From IMG/VR virus record IMGVR_UViG_3300046171_000211, positions 1 to 38,468 of that record: a stretch of DNA of 38,468 nt. One strand, 5' to 3'. Shown here one piece after another: positions 14,963-23,853 of the stretch. The position numbers were made by a program, and so were the translations under genes. The DNA comes from a virus. The notes below the pieces were generated by a model. It was not told the DNA's origin and ran no database searches. It saw only the letters and a list, made by a program, of their open reading frames with translations. How positions within the stretch are numbered: the stretch's first letter is position 1; every line of letters begins with the position of its first letter.

Positions 14963-17282
14963 TTAAATTGAACAGGATTCACACTCTTCCTCCTTTGCGT
15001 TACTTAATTCGTTTAATAGGCAATCTAATTTGCTACTTTCACTCGTTTCATTATCTAAGGTGTCACCAACTTCATCAGTTTTAATATCATAAGTGTTTTG
15101 GTAGTAAGATGTTTTCCAACCATATTTGTATGTGGTTAGAAAATCATTTGCCATTACACTAACAGGAACTTCTGAATTATCATAGTGTTGTGGATTGTAC
15201 GACCAGTTTCCAGAAATCGCTTGGTCAAAGAACTTTTGCATAACAGCAACAATATTAATATACCCTGTATTATCAGGCATATCCCAGAGCAACGTATAAT
15301 TATTCTTTAAGGTATTGTAAGAGGGAACAATCTGCTTGAGAGGTCCTTTCTTTGACTTCTTGATTGAGAGATATCCTCTTGGAGGTTCTATACCATTAGT
15401 TGCGTTGCTAACAACGGAAGATGATTCCGAAGGCATTTGTGCGGATAATGTGCTGTTTCTTACACCGTATTTCTTTACATCCTGACGAAGAGATTCCCAG
15501 TCAAAGTTTAACTTATTTGGAACTAATTCATCAACATCTGTTTTGTAAGTATCGATTGGAAGTACACCGTGAGAATATTTAGTACGATCAGAATATTGAC
15601 ACGCACCTTTCTCTTTGGCTAGGTTCACAGTGGACTTTATCAAATAATATTGGAATGCTTCTGTCAAGTCATGTACCAATTTCCACGCTTCTGGGTCTCC
15701 ATAAGATACCCCTTGCTTGGCAAGGTAATGTGCTAGACCAATGTAACCAATTCCGAGGGAGCGTCTTGCTTTAGTAGCGACTTCTGCTGCTCCGACTGGG
15801 TATTGTTGAAAATCAATGAGTTCATCAAGACTCCGAACGCTAAGATCGCAAAGAACTTCAAAATCCGAAATATCCCTAATTTTGCCAATATTAATAGCAG
15901 AAAGGATACAGAGAGCAATTTCTCCAGTTTCATCGTCAATATGTTGTATAGGTTTAGTTGGTAATGTAATTTCTTGACATAGATTGCTCATCTCAACCTT
16001 ATCAGTAAATGATGAGTGAGAATTACAATGGTCAATGTTCATTAAATATAGTCTACCAGTTTCTGCTCTTTCTTTCAACAGGTCAAGTATAAGTTCTTGA
16101 GCACCTATTGTTTTCTTTGGTATTGTGTCATCATTCTCATACTTTAAGTATAGTTCATCAAAATCATCTGTACCAAAACTATCATAAAGCCCTGGCACAT
16201 CATGAGGAGAAAACAGGGTAATCTCTTTATTCTCAATGAACCTCTCATAAAATAATTTACTCAATTGAATACTATAATCTAATTTACGAACTCTGTTATC
16301 TTCTGTTCCCTTATTATTCTTTAGAACAATTATATCTTCTATTTCTTGGTGCCAGATTGGAAAGTGGACAGTTGCTGATCCACCTCTGATGCCATTTTGA
16401 GTGCAGCATCTGACAGTTGATTCAAACTTTTTGAGAAACGGGACGACACCTGTGTGTTGAACTTCTCCACCCCTGATTTTAGCGTTGATCCCCCTGATCC
16501 TACCAGCGTTGATACCGATACCAGCCCTTTGTGCGACATACTTACCAATGGCCATGTCAGAACTAAAAATACTATCCAAGGTGTCGTCAATATCAACCAG
16601 AACGCAAGACGCATACTGCCGAAGGGGTGTACGGACTCCCGCCATGATTGGTGTTGGGATGTTGATTCTGTGTTTGGAAATGGCATCGTAATACTTTTTA
16701 ACGTAATCTAATCGGATATCTGGTGAATACTTTGAAAATATAGAAGCAGATATCAAAAGATACATGAATTGTGGAGACTCATATAGCAATCCTTCACTTC
16801 TATCTTGTACCAAATATTTATCGACTACTTGGCGAAGTCCAGCATATGTGAAGAGATAATCTCTATCATGGTCTATGAATGTTTCGAGTTTAACAAATTC
16901 CTCTTCAGAATACAAATCGAGTAACTCTTTGTCATATACTCCTGCATCTACGCACTTCTTAACATGGATCAATAAGTTTTGGATGGTCGTGTATTCTACC
17001 AAAGATTTGTTTACGAACAGAGTATAATAATAGTCTTGCTGCAACATATTGATAATTTGGATGATCTAAATCTATTAAATCACTTGCTGAACGGATTAAT
17101 ATTTCTTGTATCTCTCCAGTTGAAATACCATCATAGAACTGTATGCCTGATTGTATCTCTACTTGACTTGCAGAGACCCCTGCAAGACCCTTACACGCTT
17201 CTTCTACCATTACGTGCATCTTTTCAAGGTTCAATGGTTCTATCGCACCATTTCTCTTTTTAACCTTTGTTCCGTTGGTCAT
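14963..17282 (-). CDS. nrdA: Class I ribonucleotide reductase large subunit, one frameshift
   Basis: About 773 residues after one C is removed near 16960, which restores HDHPKLIDHVKKCVDAGVYD. The N-terminal part (VKKRNGAIEPLNLEKMH) is the ATP-cone-like region. MSNLCQEITLPT and LCILSAINIGKI match the barrel and catalytic Cys regions. NATNGIEPPRGY follows, and the C-terminal tail ends CESCSI with the redox-active Cys pair. The ATG at 17282 overlaps the primase stop. It is followed directly by nrdB and provides dNTPs for phage replication. Confidence 0.9.
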
Positions 17283-18253
17283 ATTTTTTTCCAATTGTTA
17301 AATTTTACTTTTGCTTGTAAACCAGAGTATGTATTTGATTCTAGCACACTCATGATTTTGTGTCCACCCAAGACCATATCGTTGATGTCCTTTTCAACAA
17401 TAGATGTTGGCCAGATTACTACTTTGTATCCTCCATTAATGGTTTTGTCGATTCTGTTGACGATTTCTCTGTTGCGAGGTTCATTATCATAAACGTAAAT
17501 ACAATTGCTCCAACCAAACGACCTAATATCAAGATCGGAGCCGCACATAGCAACACCGTTTTGTACCAAGGTCGCATCGAAGGGTCCTTCAATGATGTAT
17601 ATGGGTTTTTCATTATCAACTTTATCGAGTCCATAAATTTTTGGAGCATCTTCATTAATCATCACAGTGATATATTTAACAGAGTTAGGACCTAGACTCC
17701 TGCCTTGAAATCCGATCAGATTCTTTTCTGTATCATGTAGTGGTATTATGATGCGGGATTCGTCCCTACCGATAGTGTCAAAGGTCTGTTTTTGTGTATT
17801 TGCCCACTCTTTAAACTTATGTGCAAAGTAAAATTTTGATGGGTCTAATTTTCTCTTTTCAAGATATTCCTTTGCAATCGGAACTTCAGTTGCCTTTGGT
17901 AAATCTAATTTCTTTCTGAATACTGGTTTCTTAAATTCTAATTTTGGTTCATCAACAACAAAGTTTTTACCACCTGCAAATCCTTCTTTAAACTTCTCCA
18001 TAGTATATTGTTTATGAAGAGTTGCATCTATTTGTTTTAGAAAATTATTAAATGATGAGCTTGCACCACAATTATGGCACTTGAAATTTGTATTTGTCTT
18101 AACCTGATAAAAATATCCTCTTGCTTTATTCTTATGTTTTTGAGAGTCACCACAAATCGGACAACGAAAGTTGAAGAGATTTGGTTTAACTCTTTTAAAC
18201 TTCTGAAGTCTTGAGGATACGAGACCAATATACTTGGAATCAATTATATCCAT
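17279..18253 (-). CDS. 61: DNA primase (T4 gp61-like)
   Basis: 324 residues. A zinc ribbon (CPICG at 31-35 and CHNCG at 59-63) is followed by a TOPRIM core with IEGPFDA (Glu) and YVYDNEPRN (Asp). It lays RNA primers for lagging-strand synthesis and works with the gp41 helicase, encoded about 8 kb away on the same strand. The stop overlaps the nrdA ATG (ATGA) and the start abuts the cupin-like gene, so it is probably co-transcribed with nrdAB. Confidence 0.9.
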   Translation of the reverse strand: MDIIDSKYIGLVSSRLQKFKRVKPNLFNFRCPICGDSQKHKNKARGYFYQVKTNTNFKCHNCGASSSFNNFLKQIDATLHKQYTMEKFKEGFAGGKNFVVDEPKLEFKKPVFRKKLDLPKATEVPIAKEYLEKRKLDPSKFYFAHKFKEWANTQKQTFDTIGRDESRIIIPLHDTEKNLIGFQGRSLGPNSVKYITVMINEDAPKIYGLDKVDNEKPIYIIEGPFDATLVQNGVAMCGSDLDIRSFGWSNCIYVYDNEPRNREIVNRIDKTINGGYKVVIWPTSIVEKDINDMVLGGHKIMSVLESNTYSGLQAKVKFNNWKKI

Positions 18254-18726
18254 TACTCACCTAAAGTGTGTACTACTGGTTTCTCGTGCATTAATACTTT
18301 GTATAACTTGTGTGTATCTGCACAGGATACTGGTATAAACTCGGTTTCACTATCAAAACCTTCATACCTATGAGATTGATTGATGACAATAGAACCCTTC
18401 TCTCCTGATACTGACCGATGATAAGTCAGTTTAGGTATGAGTAGAGCACCACTGGCACGATTAAGATGAACTATATGATATGGATACTTCCAATCAAAGT
18501 TAACTAACTCAAACTGTCTCTGACCAGATACAACCCTATTATAGTCGTCCTGATACTTGTGTATATAAAATTGCTTTGCACCTACTCTATCGTTCGGAGG
18601 TGATGTCGCAGCACCTGTATGAACAACTAAATCAGAGGCATTTGATTCTTCAACTGATATATCATAAAAGATCACATCATCTGTTTCACGAAACACTCTG
18701 TGCTTCTTGAAATGAACTTCACTCAT
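18253..18726 (-). CDS. Cupin-like hypothetical protein
   Basis: 157 residues. The C-terminal two thirds is beta-rich, with LLIPKLTYHRSVSGEKGSIV. This recalls the sugar-isomerase (FdtA/QdtA-type) cupins, in which a His/Glu pair acts on a nucleotide sugar. The resemblance is weak and the substrate unknown. It overlaps the primase start by one base. T4-like cyanophages often carry conserved proteins of unknown role here. Confidence 0.5.
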   Translation of the reverse strand: MSEVHFKKHRVFRETDDVIFYDISVEESNASDLVVHTGAATSPPNDRVGAKQFYIHKYQDDYNRVVSGQRQFELVNFDWKYPYHIVHLNRASGALLIPKLTYHRSVSGEKGSIVINQSHRYEGFDSETEFIPVSCADTHKLYKVLMHEKPVVHTLGE

Positions 18727-18736
18727 TGTATAGTAA

Positions 18737-19141
18737 TTACTTTTCTACTATTATACTTGATTGTGGTGGCACTGTCAATGATCTCATAAATCTCTGTCCG
18801 ATAGGAGATACTACAAAACTAATCACAGTTAATGCACCTGCGATTGTCCACATCTTTTTCTCCATCATACGAAGACGTTGATCAACTAAACGAATATCTC
18901 TCTCACATCCTTTCTTGATTTCATTGGTTGCACGATCCATATCCTTGTGCAATCCATCTATCTTCTCAAATAAAACTGCATCAATACGATCTTGCTTATC
19001 TAATTTCTCATTATGGACAGCAAGAAGTTCGCCCATCTTTACAGAATTTTCCTGTAATGATTGAACTACTTTCTCTAATCTTTCTAAAATGGCTGCATTT
19101 ACACCCGTATTATCGTCCACTTTGAGTATTTTTACCTTCAA
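18737..19141 (-). CDS. Coiled-coil protein with C-terminal membrane segment
   Basis: Up to 134 residues. It is heptad-like from about residue 18 to 95, then has one hydrophobic segment (about 97-115) and a short tail. The layout resembles XhlA-type holin-associated proteins, a comparison by architecture only. The longest frame starts at TTG 19141. A GTG at 19120 may be the true start if the NATAAATA box at 19144-19151 is used, because transcription would begin downstream of the TTG. Confidence 0.6.
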   Translation of the reverse strand: MKVKILKVDDNTGVNAAILERLEKVVQSLQENSVKMGELLAVHNEKLDKQDRIDAVLFEKIDGLHKDMDRATNEIKKGCERDIRLVDQRLRMMEKKMWTIAGALTVISFVVSPIGQRFMRSLTVPPQSSIIVEK

Positions 19142-19142
19142 T

Positions 19143-19319
19143 TTATTTATTATTCATCCACATTTTACGAGAACCTCTACCCCCGTAAGCAATAGTTTTT
19201 TTCTTCTTCTTCTTTTTATTCACTGGTGGTTCATCTCCTGCTTCAACAGTTCCTGCAATCTGACCACCACTAACATTGTTTGCCATCATTTCTTCATAGA
19301 AGTCGTAGAAGGATTTCAT
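19143..19319 (-). CDS. Small basic hypothetical protein (58 aa)
   Basis: Starts MKSFYDFYEEMMANN. It has an acidic middle, then a run of seven Lys (VNKKKKKKKTI) and a basic tail. The opening MKSF..F resembles that of the nucleotidyltransferase-domain protein at 22385 (MKSFLQFITE), hinting at a shared virion-assembly or cleavage signal. Its ATG overlaps the stop of the repeat protein. Confidence 0.5.
   Translation of the reverse strand: MKSFYDFYEEMMANNVSGGQIAGTVEAGDEPPVNKKKKKKKTIAYGGRGSRKMWMNNK
19144..19151 (-). promoter_or_regulatory. Possible late promoter (AATAAATA)
   Basis: AATAAATA on the minus strand in the last codons of the 58-residue gene, just before the coiled-coil membrane gene. 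One mismatch to TATAAATA. Confidence 0.35.
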
Positions 19320-19633
19320 TCTCCTCCACCTCCTCCATTACCACCGCCACCGTTGCCACCACCGTTGCCACCGCCATTTCCACCATTTCCATTACCACCG
19401 TTACCATTTCCGTTGCCATTACCATTGCCATTGCCATTTCCATTACCACTATCCGAGCGATTATCTCCTCCACGACCATATCCACCCATATAATATCCTC
19501 TTACACCATATCCTTTTCCTTTTCTCTTAATAGGGACGCAAGACTTCATCTTCTTACTATACTTAAATCCTGGCGGACAACTAGCTTTCTTTTTTGCTTC
19601 TCTTAAATTTTCTATTACTTTATCGATGTCCAT
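19316..19633 (-). CDS. Gly/Asn-repeat low-complexity protein
   Basis: 105 residues from ATG 19633, which overlaps the preceding stop (TAATG). The N-terminal half is helical with a two-Cys motif (SCPPGFKYSKKMKSCVP), as in small Cys-bridged phage proteins. The C-terminal half is a tandem Asn-Gly then Gly-rich repeat ending in EEE-free GGGGGE. Such tails are flexible linkers or adhesion surfaces. The repeat tract is prone to length change. Function unknown. Confidence 0.6.
   Translation of the reverse strand: MDIDKVIENLREAKKKASCPPGFKYSKKMKSCVPIKRKGKGYGVRGYYMGGYGRGGDNRSDSGNGNGNGNGNGNGNGNGGNGNGGNGGGNGGGNGGGGNGGGGGE
19325..19446. repeat. Hexanucleotide-like tandem repeat coding Gly-Asn
   Basis: Imperfect repeats of the type CCATTG/CCATTT/CCACCG (plus strand) encode the Asn-Gly and Gly-rich tail. 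Slippage in this tract would change protein length without moving the gene ends. Confidence 0.7.
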
Positions 19634-20004
19634 TAGAGATTGTTGAGTTGATCGAGACACTCTTGATCTACATCAATCGTATCTACTTTTGTTTTTGGAT
19701 ATTCGGGTATCCGTTTTAAAAAAACTAAAAAACTCTTGACAATTGGCCAGAGTTCTTCTTCTAAATTATAAAATAATAAAGGAACTGCAGCATCATGAAA
19801 AACATTAAACAATATAATTAAATGATTCATAATCAAATGAATCTTCAACTCTCCAGTATTCTTATACCTTTTAAGCAATCTTTTAATATAACGAATCCTC
19901 TTCAAGTCACTTTCAAAGTCATCTTTGGTAACTGCTTGAGGATTGTCATAGAATTTTATAGCGAAGAGCATATAGTTGCTCTCATTCAATTCATCAAATC
20001 TCAT
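19633..20004 (-). CDS. Hypothetical helical protein (123 aa)
   Basis: Starts MRFDELNESNYMLFAIKFYD. It is strongly helical, with a basic region (RIRYIKRLLKRYK) and a hydrophobic stretch around LIMNHLIILFNVFHDAAVPLLFY (residues about 56-78). It resembles conserved cyanophage proteins of unknown function found beside virion genes. Its end overlaps the start of the repeat protein by one base. Confidence 0.6.
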   Translation of the reverse strand: MRFDELNESNYMLFAIKFYDNPQAVTKDDFESDLKRIRYIKRLLKRYKNTGELKIHLIMNHLIILFNVFHDAAVPLLFYNLEEELWPIVKSFLVFLKRIPEYPKTKVDTIDVDQECLDQLNNL

Positions 20005-20014
20005 ATTATGTCAT

Positions 20015-20299
20015 TTAACTATCTGGAAGAATGGTGTCATCGGATGCGTCACCAGTAATAGAGCTTGAAGCGACAATCGTTTCAGTCTTTACTCTTAAAC
20101 TACCGTGCATATCCATATAAGTTGTAATACCAACGTACCCTGCGTGAGAGGGTGCATATTGTGAACTACCAGTTGTTGCTACACTTTGTTCAGTAGTATC
20201 TACACCATACATCGTGAAGTTGGACGAATCCATACCTTCATGATGTGATGTAAACTTCGGTTCACCAGCAGTATTATCAGTTTTTCCCCAGAGAGACAT
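20015..20299 (-). CDS. Small virion-type protein with MSLWG start
   Basis: 94 residues starting MSLWGKTDNTAGEPKF. It has the same first residues as the next gene upstream (20334-20927). The body is Ser/Thr/Gly-rich and probably beta-stranded (GYVGITTYMDMHGSLRVKTE). A Shine-Dalgarno-like GAGGT lies upstream of the ATG. Probably a virion accessory or decoration protein; this is inference from composition and neighbours. Confidence 0.6.
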   Translation of the reverse strand: MSLWGKTDNTAGEPKFTSHHEGMDSSNFTMYGVDTTEQSVATTGSSQYAPSHAGYVGITTYMDMHGSLRVKTETIVASSSITGDASDDTILPDS

Positions 20300-20333
20300 A
20301 ATTATACCTCGTTAATATATTATATAGTTGTTA

Positions 20334-20927
20334 TTATGCAACAACTGTAACTGTTCCAGCAGCAGTACCAATACTAGCAGCAGAAGTAATTGTAGATGCA
20401 GTGTTTGTTCCAGCATCCTTAATTGTTCCACTATTCAAGTTCATTGCGTTTGCACCAATTGAAAGAACATCATCTGCGTTAGTTGCAGCGTTTGCAGCAG
20501 CAATTGCTAATGTAAATACTAATTCATTAGTACCTGTACCAGATGCATAAGGTAAGTTATGTGGTCCACGACCTGAACCTGTACCTTGGTTTCCGTTTGT
20601 AACCGCTAGGTATGGAGTACCACCTGATGTATCAACATCAACTGCCTCGTTAAATCTAGCACGAACAGATAAACTAAATCCAGCCGACTTGTCAGCAGTA
20701 GTTGTAATCCATTCAATTTCTGTGATATCAGCAGCACCAATAGATGTTGTTAATTCACCGATTGCAACCAGAACTTCTGGTGTTGCACTTGTATTATCGT
20801 TACCACTAAGAGATGAACCAGCTTCCAACACCCAACCACTTGAGTTTGCGAATACTAGTTTCTTCTCAGCAGTGGTCAAATTCTTAGGTTTTGACTCATC
20901 TGAGTCTGTTGCTCCCCATAAAGACAT
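20334..20927 (-). CDS. Virion-type beta protein with MSLWG start
   Basis: 197 residues: MSLWGATDSDESKPKNLT opening, then a Thr/Ala/Gly-rich beta domain containing VRARFNEAVDV and ADDVLSIGANAMNLNSGTI. That pattern is typical of bacterial Ig-like or cadherin-like repeats in surface proteins. No catalytic residues. An exact late promoter TATAAATA lies about 28 bases upstream. Probably a tail or capsid surface component. Confidence 0.65.
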   Translation of the reverse strand: MSLWGATDSDESKPKNLTTAEKKLVFANSSGWVLEAGSSLSGNDNTSATPEVLVAIGELTTSIGAADITEIEWITTTADKSAGFSLSVRARFNEAVDVDTSGGTPYLAVTNGNQGTGSGRGPHNLPYASGTGTNELVFTLAIAAANAATNADDVLSIGANAMNLNSGTIKDAGTNTASTITSAASIGTAAGTVTVVA

Positions 20928-20954
20928 GATTCTCTGTATTATTATTATCAGAGA

Positions 20955-20962
20955 TATTTATA
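20955..20962 (-). promoter_or_regulatory. T4-type late promoter (TATAAATA)
   Basis: An exact minus-strand match between the genes at 20963 and 20927. A short inverted repeat (CTCTG...CAGAG) lies between the box and the ATG. Confidence 0.65.
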
Positions 20963-21157
20963 TTATCTTGTCTTTATTGCTGCCTCTACTTGTTCAAGTA
21001 ACTTGTCATCCATCTCAGTTTTAGTTAATTTAACTGCTTTTTTAAGGATAACTAGGCATAAATCGATAAGTTTTTCTCCCAATTCTGCATCGTCGGGAAT
21101 CTTGTCAATAGCATCTGATACAATCTTGGATGCGATTGGTAATAAAAATGAAAACAT
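20963..21157 (-). CDS. Small amphipathic-helix protein (64 aa)
   Basis: Starts MFSFLLPIASKIVSDAIDKI and is helical throughout (LIDLCLVILKKAVKLTK), with a mixed-charge end. It could be a small membrane-active or scaffold peptide. It sits among virion-type genes. No family recognised. Confidence 0.5.
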   Translation of the reverse strand: MFSFLLPIASKIVSDAIDKIPDDAELGEKLIDLCLVILKKAVKLTKTEMDDKLLEQVEAAIKTR

Positions 21158-21185
21158 TGTTAATGTTATGAACTATTTTATATAG

Positions 21186-22373
21186 CTACTTTTCTTTCTT
21201 TTCTTCGCAAGCATCAACTGCCATAACCATAGGATCTCTTTGACCAGCAGCACGAAGTTTATTCTTGATTAAATTAATCATTGCATACTTACTACGAAGA
21301 TCTGGTTTCTCTTCTTCTTTCTCATCTTCTTTCTTCACAGAAGTTTTAGTCATCATACTCGATACTTTATCTTTCTTTGATAATTCTTCTTTCTTCTTTT
21401 TCTCATCATACATCTCTATCATTCTTTTCTGTGCTTCAGAAAGAGTAGAACCTTTTAAGAGGTGGTGAGCATACTGCATACTCTTAGTTTTCTTCTCTTC
21501 TTCTTTTTGAGGATCAGGACTCATAGTTACTGCACCTGATTTATAATTATCAACTTTCTTCTTTTCTGAAACCTCATCTTCTTTTTTTCCTCTTGGCTCT
21601 GTTGAGATAGTTCCATCTGCAAGATATGCTTCTGCTTGAGTGCGAATTGCGTTACCAATTGCTTTTCTTCTCTTCATAAGATACTTATCAGTTTTATTCA
21701 CCTTACCGTCATTATTAACATCAGCATCTTCTTTTCCAACTGGATCTAACTTTTTACCTGCTTTTGCTTTTGCAGTCATTGTGCCTTTTCTTCTCTCACC
21801 CTCGTAAGCATCACCATGTTCTGTCATCTCTACTGATTCAATATTTGGATTCTGACGTAATTCAGTAATCTTAGCACGATCAGCAAATCTTACATAAGAC
21901 CTACCATTCTTATCTGTGACTCTTACTTTATATTTTTGACCAGGTTCTTCATCCAATTGTTGTAAGTATGCAAGTTCAAGTTCTTTCTCTGCATCATTCT
22001 TTTCTACGAATACCTTATATAATGCATTTGCAACACCATCGACTGCTAAATCGTCTGCACTATTAATATACTTCTCTGACATACCACCAGTCTTACCAAA
22101 TAATTTTTCTCTAACAGCAGTTCTTTCTGCCTGACCTAATGAACTGTTAGACATATATTGAGCGAAAGCAGCTTTCAAATCTATATCTTCTCTTCTTGCA
22201 CGATATCTAATATCATAAACTGCCTGACGAATTTTCTTTTCTGAACCTTCTTCAGACGCACCTTTTTCACCACCACCTTTCGCTGCAGGAGGTGCAGATT
22301 TTCCTTTAGATTTTGCCATTGCAGCAGGTGCAAACTTTCTTGCTGGAAGACTTTCAGCTATATCAGTGCTCAT
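21186..22373 (-). CDS. Large charged probable structural protein with EF-hand-like loop
   Basis: 395 residues beginning MSTDIAESLPARKFAPAAMA. It is rich in Lys/Glu throughout, with long charged helices. A calcium-loop-like motif DVNNDGKVNKTDKYL lies near residue 215 (Asp/Asn/Asp/Gly/Asp spacing as in EF-hand and dockerin loops). A late promoter box (22405-22412) lies 32 bases upstream. The composition fits a capsid or assembly protein; function unassigned. Confidence 0.6.
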   Translation of the reverse strand: MSTDIAESLPARKFAPAAMAKSKGKSAPPAAKGGGEKGASEEGSEKKIRQAVYDIRYRARREDIDLKAAFAQYMSNSSLGQAERTAVREKLFGKTGGMSEKYINSADDLAVDGVANALYKVFVEKNDAEKELELAYLQQLDEEPGQKYKVRVTDKNGRSYVRFADRAKITELRQNPNIESVEMTEHGDAYEGERRKGTMTAKAKAGKKLDPVGKEDADVNNDGKVNKTDKYLMKRRKAIGNAIRTQAEAYLADGTISTEPRGKKEDEVSEKKKVDNYKSGAVTMSPDPQKEEEKKTKSMQYAHHLLKGSTLSEAQKRMIEMYDEKKKKEELSKKDKVSSMMTKTSVKKEDEKEEEKPDLRSKYAMINLIKNKLRAAGQRDPMVMAVDACEEKKEK

Positions 22374-22384
22374 TTTAATGATAA

Positions 22385-23650
22385 TTACTTTCTAACTTTA
22401 TATTTATTTATAAATTGAAATCCATAAGAACTTCCAGGAACCATAGTTTCCACGTATTTACGGAGTTTATCCGTGCCAGTTAATCGATGATCTGCCGAAA
22501 CACCTGATGGAGTTGTTGCATTTACAATTGCTTCTTGTAAATCTTTTACCCAAGATTTAAACATTATATTATTTTCAGAAACACAAATTAAATGATTTGC
22601 ACCACGACGAATAATACGACCAATCATTCCTGTATTTAAATTTTCAACCTTATCACCAATATTAAAAATTTGTTTTGCAACATAAGATTCTCTTAAATTT
22701 TCTAAATCATATTTTGGAGCAATCTCCCAAATATTCCAAAACTCTTTCATTTCTTTTACTTTCATTGTTTGCCTTACAGTATCAAATAATTCTAATGCTG
22801 ATTTTCTTGGTATTCCTTCTGGTAATCCTGCACGAAATGTTTTGAAGTCTCCCTCTGCAGCAGCAAGTCTCATTCTTGAAGATGATAATCCTTCTACTCC
22901 ATCTGAATCTGGATCACGATCACCTGATGATACAACTTCCATATTATCAAACTGATAGAGTTGACCATTATAATTTTGAGATAATTTATCAAACTCCTTT
23001 ACACGATCCTGTCCTGCTACTATTCTAACGTTTGTGTATCCATCGTTATGTGCTTTTTTTAATACATCGAATATTGTACGATTCGCTCCATCATTAACTA
23101 TTCTTTCACTATGTTGTGGAAACATTTGTCTCATCACTGAAACTTTTGTATCAGCATCTAAAGGATTCTTTTTAGCATCCTGACTTCTTGAAGGTACGAT
23201 AATATAATCACTTTCTTCCTGTTCTGCGGCTGCAGCAGCAATATCCATTAATTGTTGATGACCTGCGTGTGGTGGATTGAATCTACCAAATGCAAGAGTT
23301 AATGTTCCTTTTGTTTTTGGAACTGGTGGTGGACCTGCTGCTAAATCAGGACTTTGAACTTGTTGTTGCTGTTGCTGTTGTTTCTCTAAATCTACGGGTT
23401 CTTGTTGTTTTAATTTTGGATCTACAAAATTAGGATCTGATATATTCTTTTCTTTTTCCGTCTGTGCTGGATCTTTCTCACCAACTTTTTGTCTCTTATT
23501 AAAAAACTTTAACTTACCTTTCTCTGTCTTTGCTACAAATTCTCCTGTATTTCTATCTGTCCATCCACCATGACCATCACCAACCAAACCCAATCTAGCT
23601 GCTTGTTGGGTTGCAGTGCTTTCAGTAATAAATTGTAAAAATGATTTCAT
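22385..23650 (-). CDS. Nucleotidyltransferase-domain (HxGH) protein, probable structural fusion
   Basis: 421 residues: MKSFLQFITES opening, then a Gln/Pro-rich linker with seven Gln in a row (91-97). A cytidylyl/NMN-adenylyltransferase-like domain follows, with FGRFNPPHAGH at 121-131 (HxGH near 128-131) and GLSSSRMR near residue 255 as the second nucleotide-binding motif. The C-terminal part has a KOW-like beta region (IGDKVENLNTGMIGRI). Nucleotidyl transfer to a small molecule or protein is suggested; the substrate is unknown. The opening motif resembles virion proteins nearby, suggesting it is packaged. Confidence 0.72.
   Translation of the reverse strand: MKSFLQFITESTATQQAARLGLVGDGHGGWTDRNTGEFVAKTEKGKLKFFNKRQKVGEKDPAQTEKEKNISDPNFVDPKLKQQEPVDLEKQQQQQQQVQSPDLAAGPPPVPKTKGTLTLAFGRFNPPHAGHQQLMDIAAAAAEQEESDYIIVPSRSQDAKKNPLDADTKVSVMRQMFPQHSERIVNDGANRTIFDVLKKAHNDGYTNVRIVAGQDRVKEFDKLSQNYNGQLYQFDNMEVVSSGDRDPDSDGVEGLSSSRMRLAAAEGDFKTFRAGLPEGIPRKSALELFDTVRQTMKVKEMKEFWNIWEIAPKYDLENLRESYVAKQIFNIGDKVENLNTGMIGRIIRRGANHLICVSENNIMFKSWVKDLQEAIVNATTPSGVSADHRLTGTDKLRKYVETMVPGSSYGFQFINKYKVRK
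22405..22412 (-). promoter_or_regulatory. Possible late promoter (TATAAATA)
   Basis: An exact TATAAATA on the minus strand at the 3' end of the nucleotidyltransferase gene, 32 bases before the ATG at 22373. Confidence 0.5.
23360..23383. repeat. CAA/CAG triplet run coding poly-Gln
   Basis: About seven Gln codons (TTG/CTG on the plus strand) in the linker of the nucleotidyltransferase-domain gene. Confidence 0.6.
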
Positions 23651-23853
23651 CAGTCTTTAATCAATCTTAGTAAGATTTCATTCTTATTATGCGTCATATA
23701 CTCAAGAATAGACGCTCTGGTATGTTTATATTTATCATCTTTGTCAGCACCCAATGTTCTATAAGAAAAAAACATAAAGTTATCGTAGATATTTCCTCGA
23801 ATAATTTTTTGTTTTTTAAACTGAATTATCAGTGACTCGATCAAATCATTCAT
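23650..23853 (-). CDS. Small basic hypothetical protein (67 aa)
   Basis: Started at ATG 23853, which overlaps the stop of the preceding gene (ATGAATGA). A longer frame to 23883 lies inside that gene. It begins MNDLIESLIIQFKKQKIIRG, is basic and helical, and ends next to the MKSF start of the following gene. No family recognised. Confidence 0.5.
   Translation of the reverse strand: MNDLIESLIIQFKKQKIIRGNIYDNFMFFSYRTLGADKDDKYKHTRASILEYMTHNKNEILLRLIKD

Noticed and set aside
19325-19446. CRISPR-like repeat array
   Set aside because: The repeat is an in-frame hexamer tract encoding Asn-Gly, with no spacers and no cas genes.
19089-19606. Plus-strand Pro/Phe-rich and Thr/Ile-rich frames
   Set aside because: These are antisense readings of the Gly/Asn repeat tract.
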